Of a DNA stretch of 64,000 nt, positions 16,181 to 25,925 are shown piece after piece. Under the pieces are notes generated by a model. That model did no database searches and was not told where the DNA came from. It worked only from the letters and a program-made list of their open reading frames with translations. The translations under genes were made by a program, and so were the position numbers. Position 1 is the first letter of the stretch. The number at the start of each line of letters is the position of its first letter. The stretch covers positions 62,001-126,000 of the forward strand of contig NC_013170.1 of assembly GCF_000023845.1 (NCBI RefSeq). The letters run 5' to 3'. Origin of the DNA: Cryptobacterium curtum DSM 15641. Its GTDB lineage: Bacteria; Actinomycetota; Coriobacteriia; Coriobacteriales; Eggerthellaceae.

Positions 16181-17203
16181 ATGGACGAAACAGTACTGCT
16201 TGGCCATGGCAGCGGCGGATCGATGATGCGACGTATTATCGACCAGGTATTTATGGAAGCGTATGGGAGCGATGAGCTTGCCCAGGGCAACGATGCAGCC
16301 AACCTGCCACTGCCTGCTTCGGGCGAACGCCTTGCGTATTCCACCGACAGTTTTGTGGTAACGCCGTGTTTCTTCCCGGGTGGCGATATTGGCCATCTGG
16401 CAGTCTGCGGAACCGTTAACGATGTTGCCACAGCGGGCGCCCGCCCAGTGTATTTGAGCAGCGCTTTTATCTTAGAAGAAGGGTTCCCTGTTGCCGACTT
16501 GAAGCGCATCTGTGCTTCGATGGCCCAAACGGCACGCGAAGCAGGCGTGCGTATTGTTACGGGTGACACAAAGGTGGTCAATCGCGGTCATGGCGACGGT
16601 GTATATATCAATACTTCAGGCATTGGTTTTATTCCCCAAGGCCGCGCGCTCGGCGGCGATAAATGCCAGCCGGGCGACAAGATTTTGGTGTCGGGAACGC
16701 TGGGCGATCATGGCATCACCATTATGAGCTGCCGCGAACAGCTGTCGTTTAAGGCTGATTTGCGCAGCGATGCCGCTCCCCTTAATCACTTGATTGAAGA
16801 TGTGCTCAAAGCAGCGCCGAATACTCGGTGTTTCCGCGACCCAACACGTGGAGGTCTGGCTTCAACAGCGAATGAACTGGCTGAACAGTCGGGTGTTGAT
16901 ATGGTAATCGACGAAGACGCCGTGCCGGTAAAAGACATGGTACGAGGAGCCTGTGATATGCTCGGCTACGATGTGCTACAAGTTGCCAACGAAGGCAAAA
17001 TGGTTTGTGTAGTACCGCCCGACGAAGCCGATGCTGCTTGTGAGGCCATGCGCGCGAATAAATATGGCATTGATGCGGCCATTATTGGTGAGGTTCGTCT
17101 TTCCAATGCGGCGCGGGGTAGCCGCGTAACCGTGCGTACAGCGTTTGGGTCTGAACGTATTCTGGATATGCTGGTGGGAGAACAGCTTCCTCGTATCTGC
17201 TAG
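16181..17203 (+). CDS. hypE: Hydrogenase maturation protein HypE
   Basis: The 340-residue protein is a PurM/SelD-like ATPase that dehydrates the carbamoyl group on its C-terminal cysteine to a thiocyanate, the cyanide source for the [NiFe] active site. Visible are the N-terminal GHGSGGSMM motif, the ATP-site region AYSTDSFVV, GTVNDVA, VTGDTKVV and DPTRGGLAS, and the diagnostic C-terminal PRIC (Cys340). It differs from SelD by lacking the Cys/Sec near residue 17 and by this C-terminal tail. The other hyp genes are not in the window. The client is presumably the hydrogenase encoded at 61.6 kb. Confidence 0.95.
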   Translation: MDETVLLGHGSGGSMMRRIIDQVFMEAYGSDELAQGNDAANLPLPASGERLAYSTDSFVVTPCFFPGGDIGHLAVCGTVNDVATAGARPVYLSSAFILEEGFPVADLKRICASMAQTAREAGVRIVTGDTKVVNRGHGDGVYINTSGIGFIPQGRALGGDKCQPGDKILVSGTLGDHGITIMSCREQLSFKADLRSDAAPLNHLIEDVLKAAPNTRCFRDPTRGGLASTANELAEQSGVDMVIDEDAVPVKDMVRGACDMLGYDVLQVANEGKMVCVVPPDEADAACEAMRANKYGIDAAIIGEVRLSNAARGSRVTVRTAFGSERILDMLVGEQLPRIC

Positions 17204-17356
17204 TTCCTCCCAATCCTCCTAAAAACGATTTTTTACTAAATGCCTGTTGCATCAAACTGAGCACATGGTATCTTGCGCAGAGGCAGAAACCAGCTTTTGA
17301 CGAGGGCTGGTTCATACAAGAAGCCATATACCAAAAAATAGGGAAGGAGAAGTCCC

Positions 17357-17545
17357 ATGGCGCATCCTATTATTAGTGAAGAGGAATGCATCGGCTGCGG
17401 CATCTGTGTTGATGCTTGCCCACAGGAAGTTTTAGAGGTTATCGGCGGTATTGCCGCAACAGAAAACGAAGACGCTTGCATTGCCTGTGGTGATTGCCTT
17501 GAGGAATGCCCGATGGCTGCTATCACCGAAATTGTTGAGGACTAA
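17357..17545 (+). CDS. 2[4Fe-4S] ferredoxin
   Basis: This 62-residue clostridial-type ferredoxin has two cysteine motifs, CIGCGICVDACP (residues 11-22) and CIACGDCLEECP (about 40-51). It is a soluble low-potential electron carrier. It starts at 17357 behind AAGGAGA, 153 bp after hypE. Neighbourhood suggests, without proof, a link to hydrogen or formate metabolism. Confidence 0.93.
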   Translation: MAHPIISEEECIGCGICVDACPQEVLEVIGGIAATENEDACIACGDCLEECPMAAITEIVED

Positions 17546-17916
17546 TACGCGCTACAACGCTCAGGCGATACGATTCTCTAGAATCATTGAAGCAGTGTGC
17601 GTGTATTGAAGTGGTGTGCGTGCGAGGTAGTAGGCACCGTAGTATGCACACCTCTGCGATCGTTAACGGGCAATCCTCCGTGCGCATAAACTTAGTAACG
17701 CGTGGATGACAGCCAGGCGACGGAACAGCGCCATTTGTTCATATTTCATCCTATAACCCAGAATAATACCAGTTCAAAGCTATTTTTATTCTTCAGCGCA
17801 TAGCAATTTATAAAATTTGACAGTGATTGACTAAGATTTTATATTGGCTACACGCAAATAATTTCTGTGGTGACTAGTTACTAGTGTGCCATCAGACAAT
17901 GGAAAGGAAGAGAGAA
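17546..17916 (+). promoter_or_regulatory. Upstream region and promoter of the dnaK operon
   Basis: No gene is visible in these 371 bp. A near-consensus vegetative promoter lies at TTGACA (17817-17822), 17-bp spacer, TATATT (17840-17845). No canonical HAIR site (CTTGAGT-N7-ACTCAAG) is seen; weak half-site resemblance overlaps the -35 (TTGAC, then GACTAAG). Two ACTAGT boxes separated by 1 nt (17875-17887) lie in the 5' leader. The ribosome site is AAGGAAG. Confidence 0.7.
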
Positions 17917-19845
17917 ATGGCAAAGATTATCGGTATTGACTTGGGTACTACCAATTCAGCCATGGCCGTTATGGAGGGCTCAGAGCCAGAAATCCTGGTG
18001 AACGCTGAGGGCGATCGCACAACGCCGTCGGTTGTGGGCTTTCGTAAAGATGGCGAACGTGTTGTTGGTAAGGCAGCTAAGAATCAGGCGGTTACCAACC
18101 CCACGAATACCGTTTCGTCAGTTAAGCGCTTTATCGGACGTTCGTTTGCTGAGACTGCCGAAGAGCGTAAAACTGTTTCGTACACGGTGAAGGATGGCAA
18201 AGACGGCCGTGCTGTTATCGATATCGACGGCAAAGATTACATGCCGGAAGAAATTTCCGCCATGGTGCTTCAGAAGCTGAAGAACGATGCAGAAAAGCAG
18301 GTCGGTAGCCCTATTACTCAGGCGGTTATTACGGTGCCCGCGTACTTTAATGACGCACAGCGTCAGGCCACCAAGGATGCAGGCAAAATTGCTGGCCTTG
18401 AAGTCATGCGTATTATCAACGAGCCGACGGCAGCTGCGTTAGCGTATGGCCTTGACAAGACAAACAAAGATGAAAAGGTTCTCGTTTTCGACTTGGGTGG
18501 CGGTACATTCGACGTATCGGTGCTTGAGCTGGGCGATGGCGTGTTTGAGGTGTGCTCAACAGCTGGCGACAACCATCTTGGTGGCGATGACTGGGATCAG
18601 CGTGTTATCGATTGGATGGCTGATAAATTCAAGACCGATAACGGCATCGACCTGCGCGAAGACAAGATGGCTCTGCAGCGTTTGAAGGAAGCTGCAGAAA
18701 AGGCCAAGATTGAGCTTTCAAGTACGACACAAACCAACATTAATCTACCGTTTATCACCGCGGATGCCACTGGTCCGAAGCATCTTGACTACACGTTAAC
18801 GCGTGCCGAGTTTGAGCGTATTACGCATGATTTGCTCGAGCGCTGCAAGCAACCGGTTCAGCGTGCGCTATCCGATGCGGGCCTTTCGACAGGCGATGTC
18901 AATGAAGTGCTGCTCGTTGGCGGTTCGTCTCGTATGCCGGCGGTACAGGAACTCGTAAAGACTGTTACTGGCAAGCAGCCGAACATGTCGGTTAACCCCG
19001 ACGAAGTGGTTGCCATGGGCGCTGCTGTTCAGGGTGGTGTGTTGGCAGGCGACGTAGAAGGTATTCTTCTGCTAGACGTTACCCCGCTTTCTTTAGGTGT
19101 TGAAACCATGGGCGGCGTGATGACCAAGATGATCGACCGCAACACGACAATCCCAACGCGCAAGACTGAAGTATATTCCACGGCTGCTGATAATCAGACC
19201 AGTGTAGAAATTCACGTACTGCAGGGCGAACGCGAGATGGCTGCCGACAATAAGACGCTTGGCAAGTTCCAGCTGACTGGCATTCCAGCTGCACGCCGTG
19301 GGGTACCGCAGATTGAGGTTACGTTCGACATTGACGCTAATGGCATCGTCAACGTGTCCGCAAAAGATCTGGGCACCGGCAAGCAGCAACAGATTACTAT
19401 CTCGGGTTCGACGGCACTTTCCGACGATGAAGTTGATCGTATGGTCAAAGACGCTGAGTCGCATGCCGAAGAGGACAAGAAACGCAAAGAAGAAGTAGAA
19501 GTGCGCAACAACTGCGACAGTTTGGTCAATGCTACCGAGCAGACACTTTCTGAATTGGGCGACAAGGTTCCCGAGGATACGAAGAAGCTGGCTGAAGAAG
19601 CTTTGTCCGAAGCTAAGAGTGCTCTGGCTGGTACCGACGCTGACGCTATCAAGGCAGCCACCGAAAAGCTGCAGCAAGCTGGCTATAAGCTTTCTGAGGT
19701 TGTATACAGCCAAAACGCTGCGCAGCCGGGTGCTGATGCAGCAGGCGCGGCAGGTGCGGCGGCGCAGGCGGGTCAAGCTGCGGGCGACGATACCATCGAA
19801 GCTGACTACGAAGTTGTCGACGACAACAAGAACGACGGGAAGTAG
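17917..19845 (+). CDS. dnaK: Chaperone DnaK (Hsp70)
   Basis: The 642-residue Hsp70 starts [14 protein letters not shown], the phosphate-1 loop. The start at 17917 is chosen over an upstream GTG because it gives the conserved N-terminus and a good ribosome site. The nucleotide-binding domain spans residues 1-380 ([24 protein letters not shown]), the linker is [11 protein letters not shown] near 390, the substrate domain follows, and the tail is Ala/Gly-rich ending in acidic residues. It folds and refolds proteins with GrpE and DnaJ, encoded next in the same operon. The order dnaK-grpE-dnaJ-hspR is typical of Actinobacteria. Confidence 0.98.
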   Translation: MAKIIGIDLGTTNSAMAVMEGSEPEILVNAEGDRTTPSVVGFRKDGERVVGKAAKNQAVTNPTNTVSSVKRFIGRSFAETAEERKTVSYTVKDGKDGRAVIDIDGKDYMPEEISAMVLQKLKNDAEKQVGSPITQAVITVPAYFNDAQRQATKDAGKIAGLEVMRIINEPTAAALAYGLDKTNKDEKVLVFDLGGGTFDVSVLELGDGVFEVCSTAGDNHLGGDDWDQRVIDWMADKFKTDNGIDLREDKMALQRLKEAAEKAKIELSSTTQTNINLPFITADATGPKHLDYTLTRAEFERITHDLLERCKQPVQRALSDAGLSTGDVNEVLLVGGSSRMPAVQELVKTVTGKQPNMSVNPDEVVAMGAAVQGGVLAGDVEGILLLDVTPLSLGVETMGGVMTKMIDRNTTIPTRKTEVYSTAADNQTSVEIHVLQGEREMAADNKTLGKFQLTGIPAARRGVPQIEVTFDIDANGIVNVSAKDLGTGKQQQITISGSTALSDDEVDRMVKDAESHAEEDKKRKEEVEVRNNCDSLVNATEQTLSELGDKVPEDTKKLAEEALSEAKSALAGTDADAIKAATEKLQQAGYKLSEVVYSQNAAQPGADAAGAAGAAAQAGQAAGDDTIEADYEVVDDNKNDGK

Positions 19846-19850
19846 GAATT

Positions 19851-20597
19851 ATGAGAGGCGCGAAGGATTTTACCGATAACGTCTCAGAAACCGCCGAGTC
19901 TGCCCGGTCAGGCTCAGCGGATGCCGAGGCGCAAACTGCCAACATGCACGCTGCCACGGCAAGCGATACGGCAGCGGACACCGCCGCAGACACAGAAGTT
20001 GATGTGCCTATCGATGGCGAGCCAACTGTTTCTGAGGGTACCGATAGCATGCCGGGCAACAACTCAGCTGTCGAAGGTGCAAGCGAAGCAGCAGGTGATG
20101 ATCTTGCTGCCGCTCAAGCGCAGGCTGCTGCTTGGCAGGACAAGTTCATGCGTCTGCATGCGGAATGGGATACCTACCGCCGTCGCATGAACGAGCAGCG
20201 CGACGATGAACGTAAGCGCGCTACCGAAAAGCTCGTGGGCGATTTGTTGCCAGTGCTTGATGACTTTGAGCGCAGTATTGACTACGCGCAGAACAACGGC
20301 GAGGGTGACCTGCTTGATGGCGTTCAAAAAGTGCATACTAAACTTGTCGACGTGCTGGTGAAGTGTGGAGTTGAGGTAATCGATCCTGTTGGCGAGGCAT
20401 TCAATGCACTCGAGGCGCAGGCTGTTGCAACGGTGGAACGTACCGATATCTTCGACGAAACCGTACAGGATGTGTATCAAAAGGGGTACAAGATGGGTCG
20501 AAAAGTTATTCGACCGGCTATGGTAACCGTCACATCCGGGGGCCCAAAGAGAGAAAAGGAAGATCCCCTCGAAGAGACAGAGGATTTCTCAAAGTAA
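19851..20597 (+). CDS. grpE: Nucleotide exchange factor GrpE
   Basis: The 248-residue protein has a long acidic, Ala/Asp-rich N-terminal 90 residues (low complexity), then the coiled-coil GrpE dimerisation helices (WQDKFMRLHAEWDTYRRR) and the C-terminal beta domain (VQDVYQKGYKMGRKVIRPAMV). It speeds ADP release from DnaK. It starts 6 bp after dnaK and is co-transcribed. A terminator-like hairpin follows it. Confidence 0.96.
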   Translation: MRGAKDFTDNVSETAESARSGSADAEAQTANMHAATASDTAADTAADTEVDVPIDGEPTVSEGTDSMPGNNSAVEGASEAAGDDLAAAQAQAAAWQDKFMRLHAEWDTYRRRMNEQRDDERKRATEKLVGDLLPVLDDFERSIDYAQNNGEGDLLDGVQKVHTKLVDVLVKCGVEVIDPVGEAFNALEAQAVATVERTDIFDETVQDVYQKGYKMGRKVIRPAMVTVTSGGPKREKEDPLEETEDFSK

Positions 20598-20613
20598 CAG
20601 TAACTGTAGGAAG

Positions 20614-20643
20614 GCGGGTCGGCGATAGCACGGCCCGCTTTTA
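20614..20643 (+). terminator. Intrinsic terminator-like hairpin between grpE and dnaJ
   Basis: GCGGGTC (20614-20620) pairs with GGCCCGC (20632-20638, one G-U) and is followed by TTTT. It probably gives partial termination and lowers dnaJ-hspR expression relative to dnaK-grpE. Confidence 0.6.
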
Positions 20644-20680
20644 GTAAGAAAGCGATAGAAGGAAAGGATGGTGGAGCGTC

Positions 20681-21646
20681 ATGCCTCAGACAACTCCTGA
20701 TTATTACAAAACGCTCGGCGTTCCACGTTCGGCGACATCCGACGAGATCAAGAAAGCGTTTCGCAAGCTTGCACGCAAGCTTCATCCCGACGCCGGGGGC
20801 GACGAAACAAAGTTCAAAGAGCTTAACGAAGCATATGAAGTGCTCAGCGACGAAAAGAAACGCGCTTTATATGATCAGTACGGCACTGCCAAGGAAAGTG
20901 AGATCCCTTCAGGATGGGGCGGAGGCTTTGGCGGCAATGGCGGTTATACCGTCAATGTGAATGGCGCCGATTTCGGAGGAAGCTGGGCTGATATTCTCGA
21001 AAGTATTCGCCGTGGTGAAGGAGCATTTGGAACTGATTGGGGTTTTGGTGACTTTGGCCAGGGTACAAGAAGTCGGGTACAAAGGCCTCGGCGTGGACGT
21101 GATGTCAACGTCACGCTGCAGGTAACCTTTAACGAGGCTTTCAACGGCGCAGAGAAACGCGTCAGCGTAAAAGTTCCGGGTGCAAGCAACCCTGAACAGG
21201 TGTCTTGCAAGATTCCTGCTGGTGCAGTTGATGGCGGTCGCATTCGCGCTAAAGGTCGTGGCGGCTTTGGTGAAGCGGGCGGTGCGCGTGGTGATCTTTT
21301 GATTACAACACGCATCAAACCCGATTCGCTGTATACCCGCGATGGTGCTGACGTATTGATGGATGTCCCAGTGAGCATCGACGAAGCAGCGCTGGGAGCC
21401 CAGGTGGATGTTCCGCTGCCGCAAGGGAAAAAGGTGCGCCTTAAGATACCTGCGGGAACACAGGATGGTACGGTGCTTACACTGCGTGGCGAAGGTGCCC
21501 TGCGTTTAAAGGGTTCTGGTTCGGGTGATGTGCGCGCGACAATACGCGTGCGCATTCCTCGGTCTTTGAATGATAAACAGAAAGCAGCGCTTGAAGCATT
21601 TGCCCAGGCACGAAAGGGAAGTAACGAGAAGGTGAGATCCTGGTGA
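20681..21646 (+). CDS. dnaJ: DnaJ-family co-chaperone without zinc finger
   Basis: The 321-residue protein has an N-terminal J-domain with the HPD motif (residues 35-37), a Gly/Phe-rich region (about 75-135) and two C-terminal beta domains. The CxxCxGxG zinc repeats of classical DnaJ are absent, so it is a type II (CbpA/DnaJ2-like) co-chaperone, as is common in actinobacterial dnaK operons. It stimulates the DnaK ATPase. Its stop overlaps the GTG of hspR by 4 nt, indicating translational coupling. Confidence 0.95.
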   Translation: MPQTTPDYYKTLGVPRSATSDEIKKAFRKLARKLHPDAGGDETKFKELNEAYEVLSDEKKRALYDQYGTAKESEIPSGWGGGFGGNGGYTVNVNGADFGGSWADILESIRRGEGAFGTDWGFGDFGQGTRSRVQRPRRGRDVNVTLQVTFNEAFNGAEKRVSVKVPGASNPEQVSCKIPAGAVDGGRIRAKGRGGFGEAGGARGDLLITTRIKPDSLYTRDGADVLMDVPVSIDEAALGAQVDVPLPQGKKVRLKIPAGTQDGTVLTLRGEGALRLKGSGSGDVRATIRVRIPRSLNDKQKAALEAFAQARKGSNEKVRSW

Positions 21647-22035
21647 GAGACGATCGCAACGAACCACTGTATATGATCAGCGTAGCAGCTAAATTAGCGG
21701 GCGTGCACCCACAGACGTTACGTTCCTACGAGCAAAAGGGTCTGGTTACCCCCCAGCGCACCAGCGGGAATACTCGTATGTACTCACAGGCAGATATTGA
21801 TCGCCTTGAGCTCATCAACGAATTAACCGATGAGGGCATCAACCTGACGGGCGTTATTCGCATTATGGATTTGGAAGGACGCATCGAAGAGCGCGACCGT
21901 GAACTTGATGCCTTACATAGAAAAGTGCGGCGCTTGGCCGACCGCGTGCATGAACTCGAAACACGCGAGAGCATTACTTCGCTTGTGGCGGTACGTTCAA
22001 CCGCCCTGCGTCGTTTACCTTCGCGACTCGACTAA
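21643..22035 (+). CDS. hspR: Heat-shock repressor HspR (MerR family)
   Basis: The 130-residue MerR-type regulator starts with GTG overlapping dnaJ. It has a winged helix-turn-helix ([38 protein letters not shown], given here in part) and a coiled-coil helix at residues about 70-110. In actinobacteria HspR binds HAIR sites and represses dnaK and clpB, using DnaK as co-repressor. Its place as the last gene of the dnaK operon fits that feedback, although no exact HAIR box is seen upstream of dnaK or clpB here. Confidence 0.93.
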   Translation: MRDDRNEPLYMISVAAKLAGVHPQTLRSYEQKGLVTPQRTSGNTRMYSQADIDRLELINELTDEGINLTGVIRIMDLEGRIEERDRELDALHRKVRRLADRVHELETRESITSLVAVRSTALRRLPSRLD

Positions 22036-22275
22036 GTGCGGCCCAGCGTAAAGTGCGTGAATAAAGCCAGCAGAGAGTAAAGCTCTATGGGTAAGGTCGC
22101 ACATAGAACAGCGCTGAAGGAAGAAAAACGGAAACGAAAACCGAACAATTACAGATAACAACGATTTCAGACAACGAGCCACTGTAGATACGTAACAACT
22201 GCGATGAGCAACGACAGCTGAACATACAAGCTGAACAACTACGGAATAAAAAGCGTCTCGCAAAGGAGGACGTAT

Positions 22276-24891
22276 ATGAGACTTGATAAATTAGCGATCA
22301 CCGCACAGGAGGCCCTGCAGGTGGCTATGGGTATCGCGGGGGAACATGACAATCCCACCGTTGAGCCGATTCACCTGCTAGCTGCGCTGATCGATTCAAA
22401 CGAAAATAACCTAGAGGCCATTATCAAACGCATTGGGGCTGATGCAGCTCAACTGCGTACCCTTGTCTCCGATGAGGTGGAAAAGCTTCCGCACACACAG
22501 GGTTCCATGAGCGTGCCGTCAAATGCACTGCTCCAAGTGCTTGATCGCGCGGTTAAAGCAGCAGAGAAGCTCGGCGATAGTTATGCGACGAGCGAGCACG
22601 TACTGATTGCGCTGTCCGAAGATAAAGGCGCTGCGGGCCGTATTCTTTCAGGGCAGGGTGTTACGCGCAAGAATATCGAAGAAGCTTACGAAGAATTGCG
22701 CGGCGACACACGAGTGACCGAAGCCGACCAGAAGGCGGAATTTGAAGCGCTTGAAAAGTATGGGCAGAATTTGACCCAACAGGCGCGCGAAGGCAAGCTT
22801 GATCCAGTTATCGGTCGTTCGGAAGAGATCCGTCGCACCGTTCAAGTGCTATCGCGTCGCACGAAGAACAACCCGGTGCTTATTGGTGAGCCCGGTGTGG
22901 GTAAAACAGCTATCGTCGAAGGACTCGCGCAGCGTATTGTTGCGGGCGATGTACCGACGAGCTTACGCGATCGCGACATTATTGCGCTTGATCTGGGCTC
23001 CATGATGGCTGGCGCGAAGTATCGCGGCGAATTTGAAGACCGTCTCAAGGCAGTTCTGCGTGAAGTCAAAGATGCAGAAGGGCGCATCATCCTGTTCATC
23101 GACGAATTGCATACTATTGTCGGGGCAGGGTCAACGGGCGATAGCTCGCTTGACGCCGGCAATATGCTCAAGCCGGCTTTAGCGCGTGGTGAACTTCATG
23201 CGATTGGCGCAACGACACTCGACGAGTATCACAAGTACATCGAAAAGGACGCAGCGCTTGAGCGCCGTTTTCAGCCAGTAATTGTGGGCGAGCCTACAGT
23301 TGAGGACACTATTGCCATTCTGCGTGGTCTGAAAGAAAAGTACGAGATTCACCATGGCGTTCGCATTACCGACAATGCACTCGTGGCAGCGGCTGAACTT
23401 TCAAATCGCTATATATCTGATCGCTTCCTTCCTGATAAGGCTATTGACCTTATGGACGAGGCAGCGAGCCGTCTGCGCATTGAAATTGACAGCATGCCTG
23501 AAGAGGTTGATCTTGCGAGCCGCAAGCTCACACAGATGCAGATCGAAGAGCAGGCGCTCATGAAGGAAGGTGATGCAGCCAGCAAAGAGCGTCTTGCTGC
23601 GCTGCAGCAAGAGATTGCCTCAGCACAGGAAGATCTGGATAAGCGCAAGGCTGAATGGAAAAACGAAAAAGACGTTATCGTTCGTGTACAAGAGCTGAAA
23701 AGCGAACTAGAAGCTGCGCAGAGTGAAGAAGAGCGTGCCACTCGCGAGGGCGATTTATCCCGCGCTAGTGAGTTGCGCTATGCACGTATCCCTGAGCTGA
23801 AAAATCAGCTGGCCGATGCAGAAACGGAACTCAACGCCAAACAGCAGGATGGTGCCATCCTGAAAGAAGAAGTCTCCGAAGAAGAGATTGCTGAAGTGGT
23901 GTCTACCTGGACGGGCATCCCTGTGTCAAAGATGATGCAAGGGGAAATGGCTAAGCTTGCCGACCTGGAAGATCGCTTGCATGAGAGGGTCGTGGGGCAG
24001 GACGAGGCTGTGTCAGCAGTGGCGGGGGCTATCCGGCGCAATCGGGCTGGCCTTTCCGATCCTGATAGGCCTATCGGTAGCTTCTTATTCCTTGGTCCCA
24101 CCGGCGTGGGCAAGACCGAATTGGCTAAGGCACTTGCTGAGTATCTGTTCGATACCGAGCGGGCCATGGTACGTATTGACATGTCTGAATACATGGAAAA
24201 GTTCAGCGTGCAGCGGCTGATTGGTGCTCCTCCGGGATATGTTGGCTACGACGAAGGTGGTCAGCTCACCGAAGCGGTTCGCCGTCGCCCTTACAGCGTG
24301 ATCTTGCTTGACGAAATCGAGAAAGCACACCCGGATGTATTTAATATCCTGTTGCAGGTGCTTGATGACGGTCGTCTTACCGATGGGCAAGGGCGTGTTG
24401 TCAGCTTCAAGAACGCCATCATTATTATGACGAGCAATGTGGGCAGTCAGTTTATTCGCGAGTTTGCTGAAAATGGCGATGAAAAGCAGATGCGTGAAGC
24501 GATTGATGATGCGCTGCGGCAGACATTCCGTCCGGAATTCATCAATCGTATTGATGATGTCGTGGTCTTCAATTCACTGTCGTTTAATGCGATCGAGCCG
24601 ATTGTCGATTTGCAGCTCGAAGACGTGCGGGATCGTTTAGCTCAGCGCCGTATTCAGCTGGAGGTCAAGCCAGATGCTATGCAGCAATTGGCACTCGACG
24701 GCTACGATCCGGTGTTTGGTGCGCGTCCATTAAAGCGCCTGATCCAAAAGGAAATTGTTGATCGGGTGGCAAACGAGATCGTACGCGGGCATGTGCTTGA
24801 CGGATCGAAGGTTGTTATCAGCCTTGATGATGAACTGCACTATCACTGCACAGTGGAAGAGCCAGCAGGTCAGCCTGAGTTGGGTGTCTAA
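22276..24891 (+). CDS. clpB: Disaggregase ClpB
   Basis: The 871-residue AAA+ protein has an N-terminal Clp repeat domain (1-145), a first ATPase module with Walker A GEPGVGKT near residue 205, the long ClpB middle coiled coil (about 405-525, rich in [17 protein letters not shown]-type heptads) and a second ATPase module with GPTGVGKTE near 610. The coiled coil distinguishes it from ClpA/ClpC. It threads aggregated proteins and hands them to DnaK. It lies 240 bp after hspR with AAAGGAGG before the ATG, and probably has its own promoter. A strong terminator follows. Confidence 0.97.
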   Translation: MRLDKLAITAQEALQVAMGIAGEHDNPTVEPIHLLAALIDSNENNLEAIIKRIGADAAQLRTLVSDEVEKLPHTQGSMSVPSNALLQVLDRAVKAAEKLGDSYATSEHVLIALSEDKGAAGRILSGQGVTRKNIEEAYEELRGDTRVTEADQKAEFEALEKYGQNLTQQAREGKLDPVIGRSEEIRRTVQVLSRRTKNNPVLIGEPGVGKTAIVEGLAQRIVAGDVPTSLRDRDIIALDLGSMMAGAKYRGEFEDRLKAVLREVKDAEGRIILFIDELHTIVGAGSTGDSSLDAGNMLKPALARGELHAIGATTLDEYHKYIEKDAALERRFQPVIVGEPTVEDTIAILRGLKEKYEIHHGVRITDNALVAAAELSNRYISDRFLPDKAIDLMDEAASRLRIEIDSMPEEVDLASRKLTQMQIEEQALMKEGDAASKERLAALQQEIASAQEDLDKRKAEWKNEKDVIVRVQELKSELEAAQSEEERATREGDLSRASELRYARIPELKNQLADAETELNAKQQDGAILKEEVSEEEIAEVVSTWTGIPVSKMMQGEMAKLADLEDRLHERVVGQDEAVSAVAGAIRRNRAGLSDPDRPIGSFLFLGPTGVGKTELAKALAEYLFDTERAMVRIDMSEYMEKFSVQRLIGAPPGYVGYDEGGQLTEAVRRRPYSVILLDEIEKAHPDVFNILLQVLDDGRLTDGQGRVVSFKNAIIIMTSNVGSQFIREFAENGDEKQMREAIDDALRQTFRPEFINRIDDVVVFNSLSFNAIEPIVDLQLEDVRDRLAQRRIQLEVKPDAMQQLALDGYDPVFGARPLKRLIQKEIVDRVANEIVRGHVLDGSKVVISLDDELHYHCTVEEPAGQPELGV

Positions 24892-24947
24892 AATGTCGTT
24901 GCAGTAAATGCACTACAGACGTGCGTGTTTCTATAGACGTGCATGTG

Positions 24948-24986
24948 GAACGCGGGATGAAACAGTTCGTCCCGCGTTCTCTTTTT
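24948..24986 (+). terminator. Intrinsic terminator after clpB
   Basis: GAACGCGGGATGA (24948-24960) pairs with TCGTCCCGCGTTC (24967-24979, one G-U) and is followed by TCTTTTT. Confidence 0.85.
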
Positions 24987-25089
24987 GAAAGCTGTCATGC
25001 TACACTGCGCTTTCGGGTTAAGATAACTGCGCGGCAAGCGCGGCAGTACAAGAGAACTTCAGTGTAGCAACAGCGGAAAGGGTGGTTCC

Positions 25090-25560
25090 ATGCCAGACAA
25101 ACGGGATAATGTCATCACATGGGATCAGTTCTTTATGGGAGTTGCGATTGCCGCTTCGCAGCGTAGTAAGGACCCGCATACGCAGGTAGGTGCTTGCATT
25201 GCCGACACAAACCATCGCATTCTTTCGGTGGGATACAACGGCACCCCTTCGGCGCTCAACGACGATGATTTCCCGTGGGGAGCGAGCGACGATCCGCTGC
25301 ATGACAAGCACAGCTATGTGGTACATGCTGAAGCAAACGCTGTGCTCAACTATCGCGGCTCTTTAAAGGATATGGATGGTGCGTCGGCGTATGTAACGCT
25401 GTTCCCCTGCCATGAATGTGCCAAGATCTTGGTGCAAGCGGGTATTCGTGAAGTAGTTTATCAGGATAATAAGTACGAGGGCACTATCGATAATCAGATT
25501 GCAATGCGGATCTTTGACGATTGTGGTGTCTCTTATCGGCAGGTTAAAACAACTTATTAA
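25090..25560 (+). CDS. Deoxycytidylate (dCMP) deaminase-like protein
   Basis: The 156-residue zinc deaminase has the motifs VVHAEANAVLN (His and catalytic Glu) and PCHECAK (zinc cysteines), plus DPHTQVGACI and GYNGTPSAL, which identify the dCMP deaminase branch (ComEB-like). The reaction converts dCMP to dUMP for thymidylate synthesis. It starts at 25090 with a GGTGG-type ribosome site after the clpB terminator and appears monocistronic. A role in competence, as in ComE operons, is not supported by the neighbours. Confidence 0.92.
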   Translation: MPDKRDNVITWDQFFMGVAIAASQRSKDPHTQVGACIADTNHRILSVGYNGTPSALNDDDFPWGASDDPLHDKHSYVVHAEANAVLNYRGSLKDMDGASAYVTLFPCHECAKILVQAGIREVVYQDNKYEGTIDNQIAMRIFDDCGVSYRQVKTTY

Positions 25561-25778
25561 GCATCTTTGCTATACGTCCTTTCAGCCAAATGGTTCTTTT
25601 CTACGGCTACCCACCTCAAATCTGCCTTTCATCTGCACACTTTCTTTCTGCTGAATTCTTCCTTTTAGAAATGTAGCCCGTCCACTCAGTGTCCCATTTC
25701 AGTGTGGTTCCCCTCAATTCCTTCACGGGTGATACGACATATTATGCGCGCCAGACGCTTCTGTACTAGAATTGCGCC

Positions 25779-25916
25779 ATGTTGAAAACGCGTGTGGAAC
25801 AGACTAAAGATGCAGTTACTCCCCTTGTGGGGGCCGTTATTATGGTGCTCTCTATTGGATGTTTCATTGCGTTTTTGGAAGCCATTCTTGCCATTGTGCG
25901 ATTTGCAATCGGGTAG
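25779..25916 (+). CDS. Small membrane peptide upstream of trkH
   Basis: An open frame of 45 codons (MLKTRVEQTKDAV, then one hydrophobic segment from about residue 15 to 40, ending VRFAIG) stops 9 bp before the trkH start. It has no clear Shine-Dalgarno sequence; a TATTAT box lies about 35 bp upstream. One amphipathic charged N-terminus plus one membrane helix recalls small accessory subunits such as KdpF, but no homology is claimed. It may be a leader peptide coupled to trkH translation or a small potassium-transport subunit. Confidence 0.5.
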   Translation: MLKTRVEQTKDAVTPLVGAVIMVLSIGCFIAFLEAILAIVRFAIG

Positions 25917-25925
25917 GTTTGGGCT

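Noticed and set aside
19093-19776. Open frame of 227 codons on the minus strand inside dnaK
   Set aside because: It lies fully within the conserved dnaK gene; the protein-like signal belongs to the plus strand.
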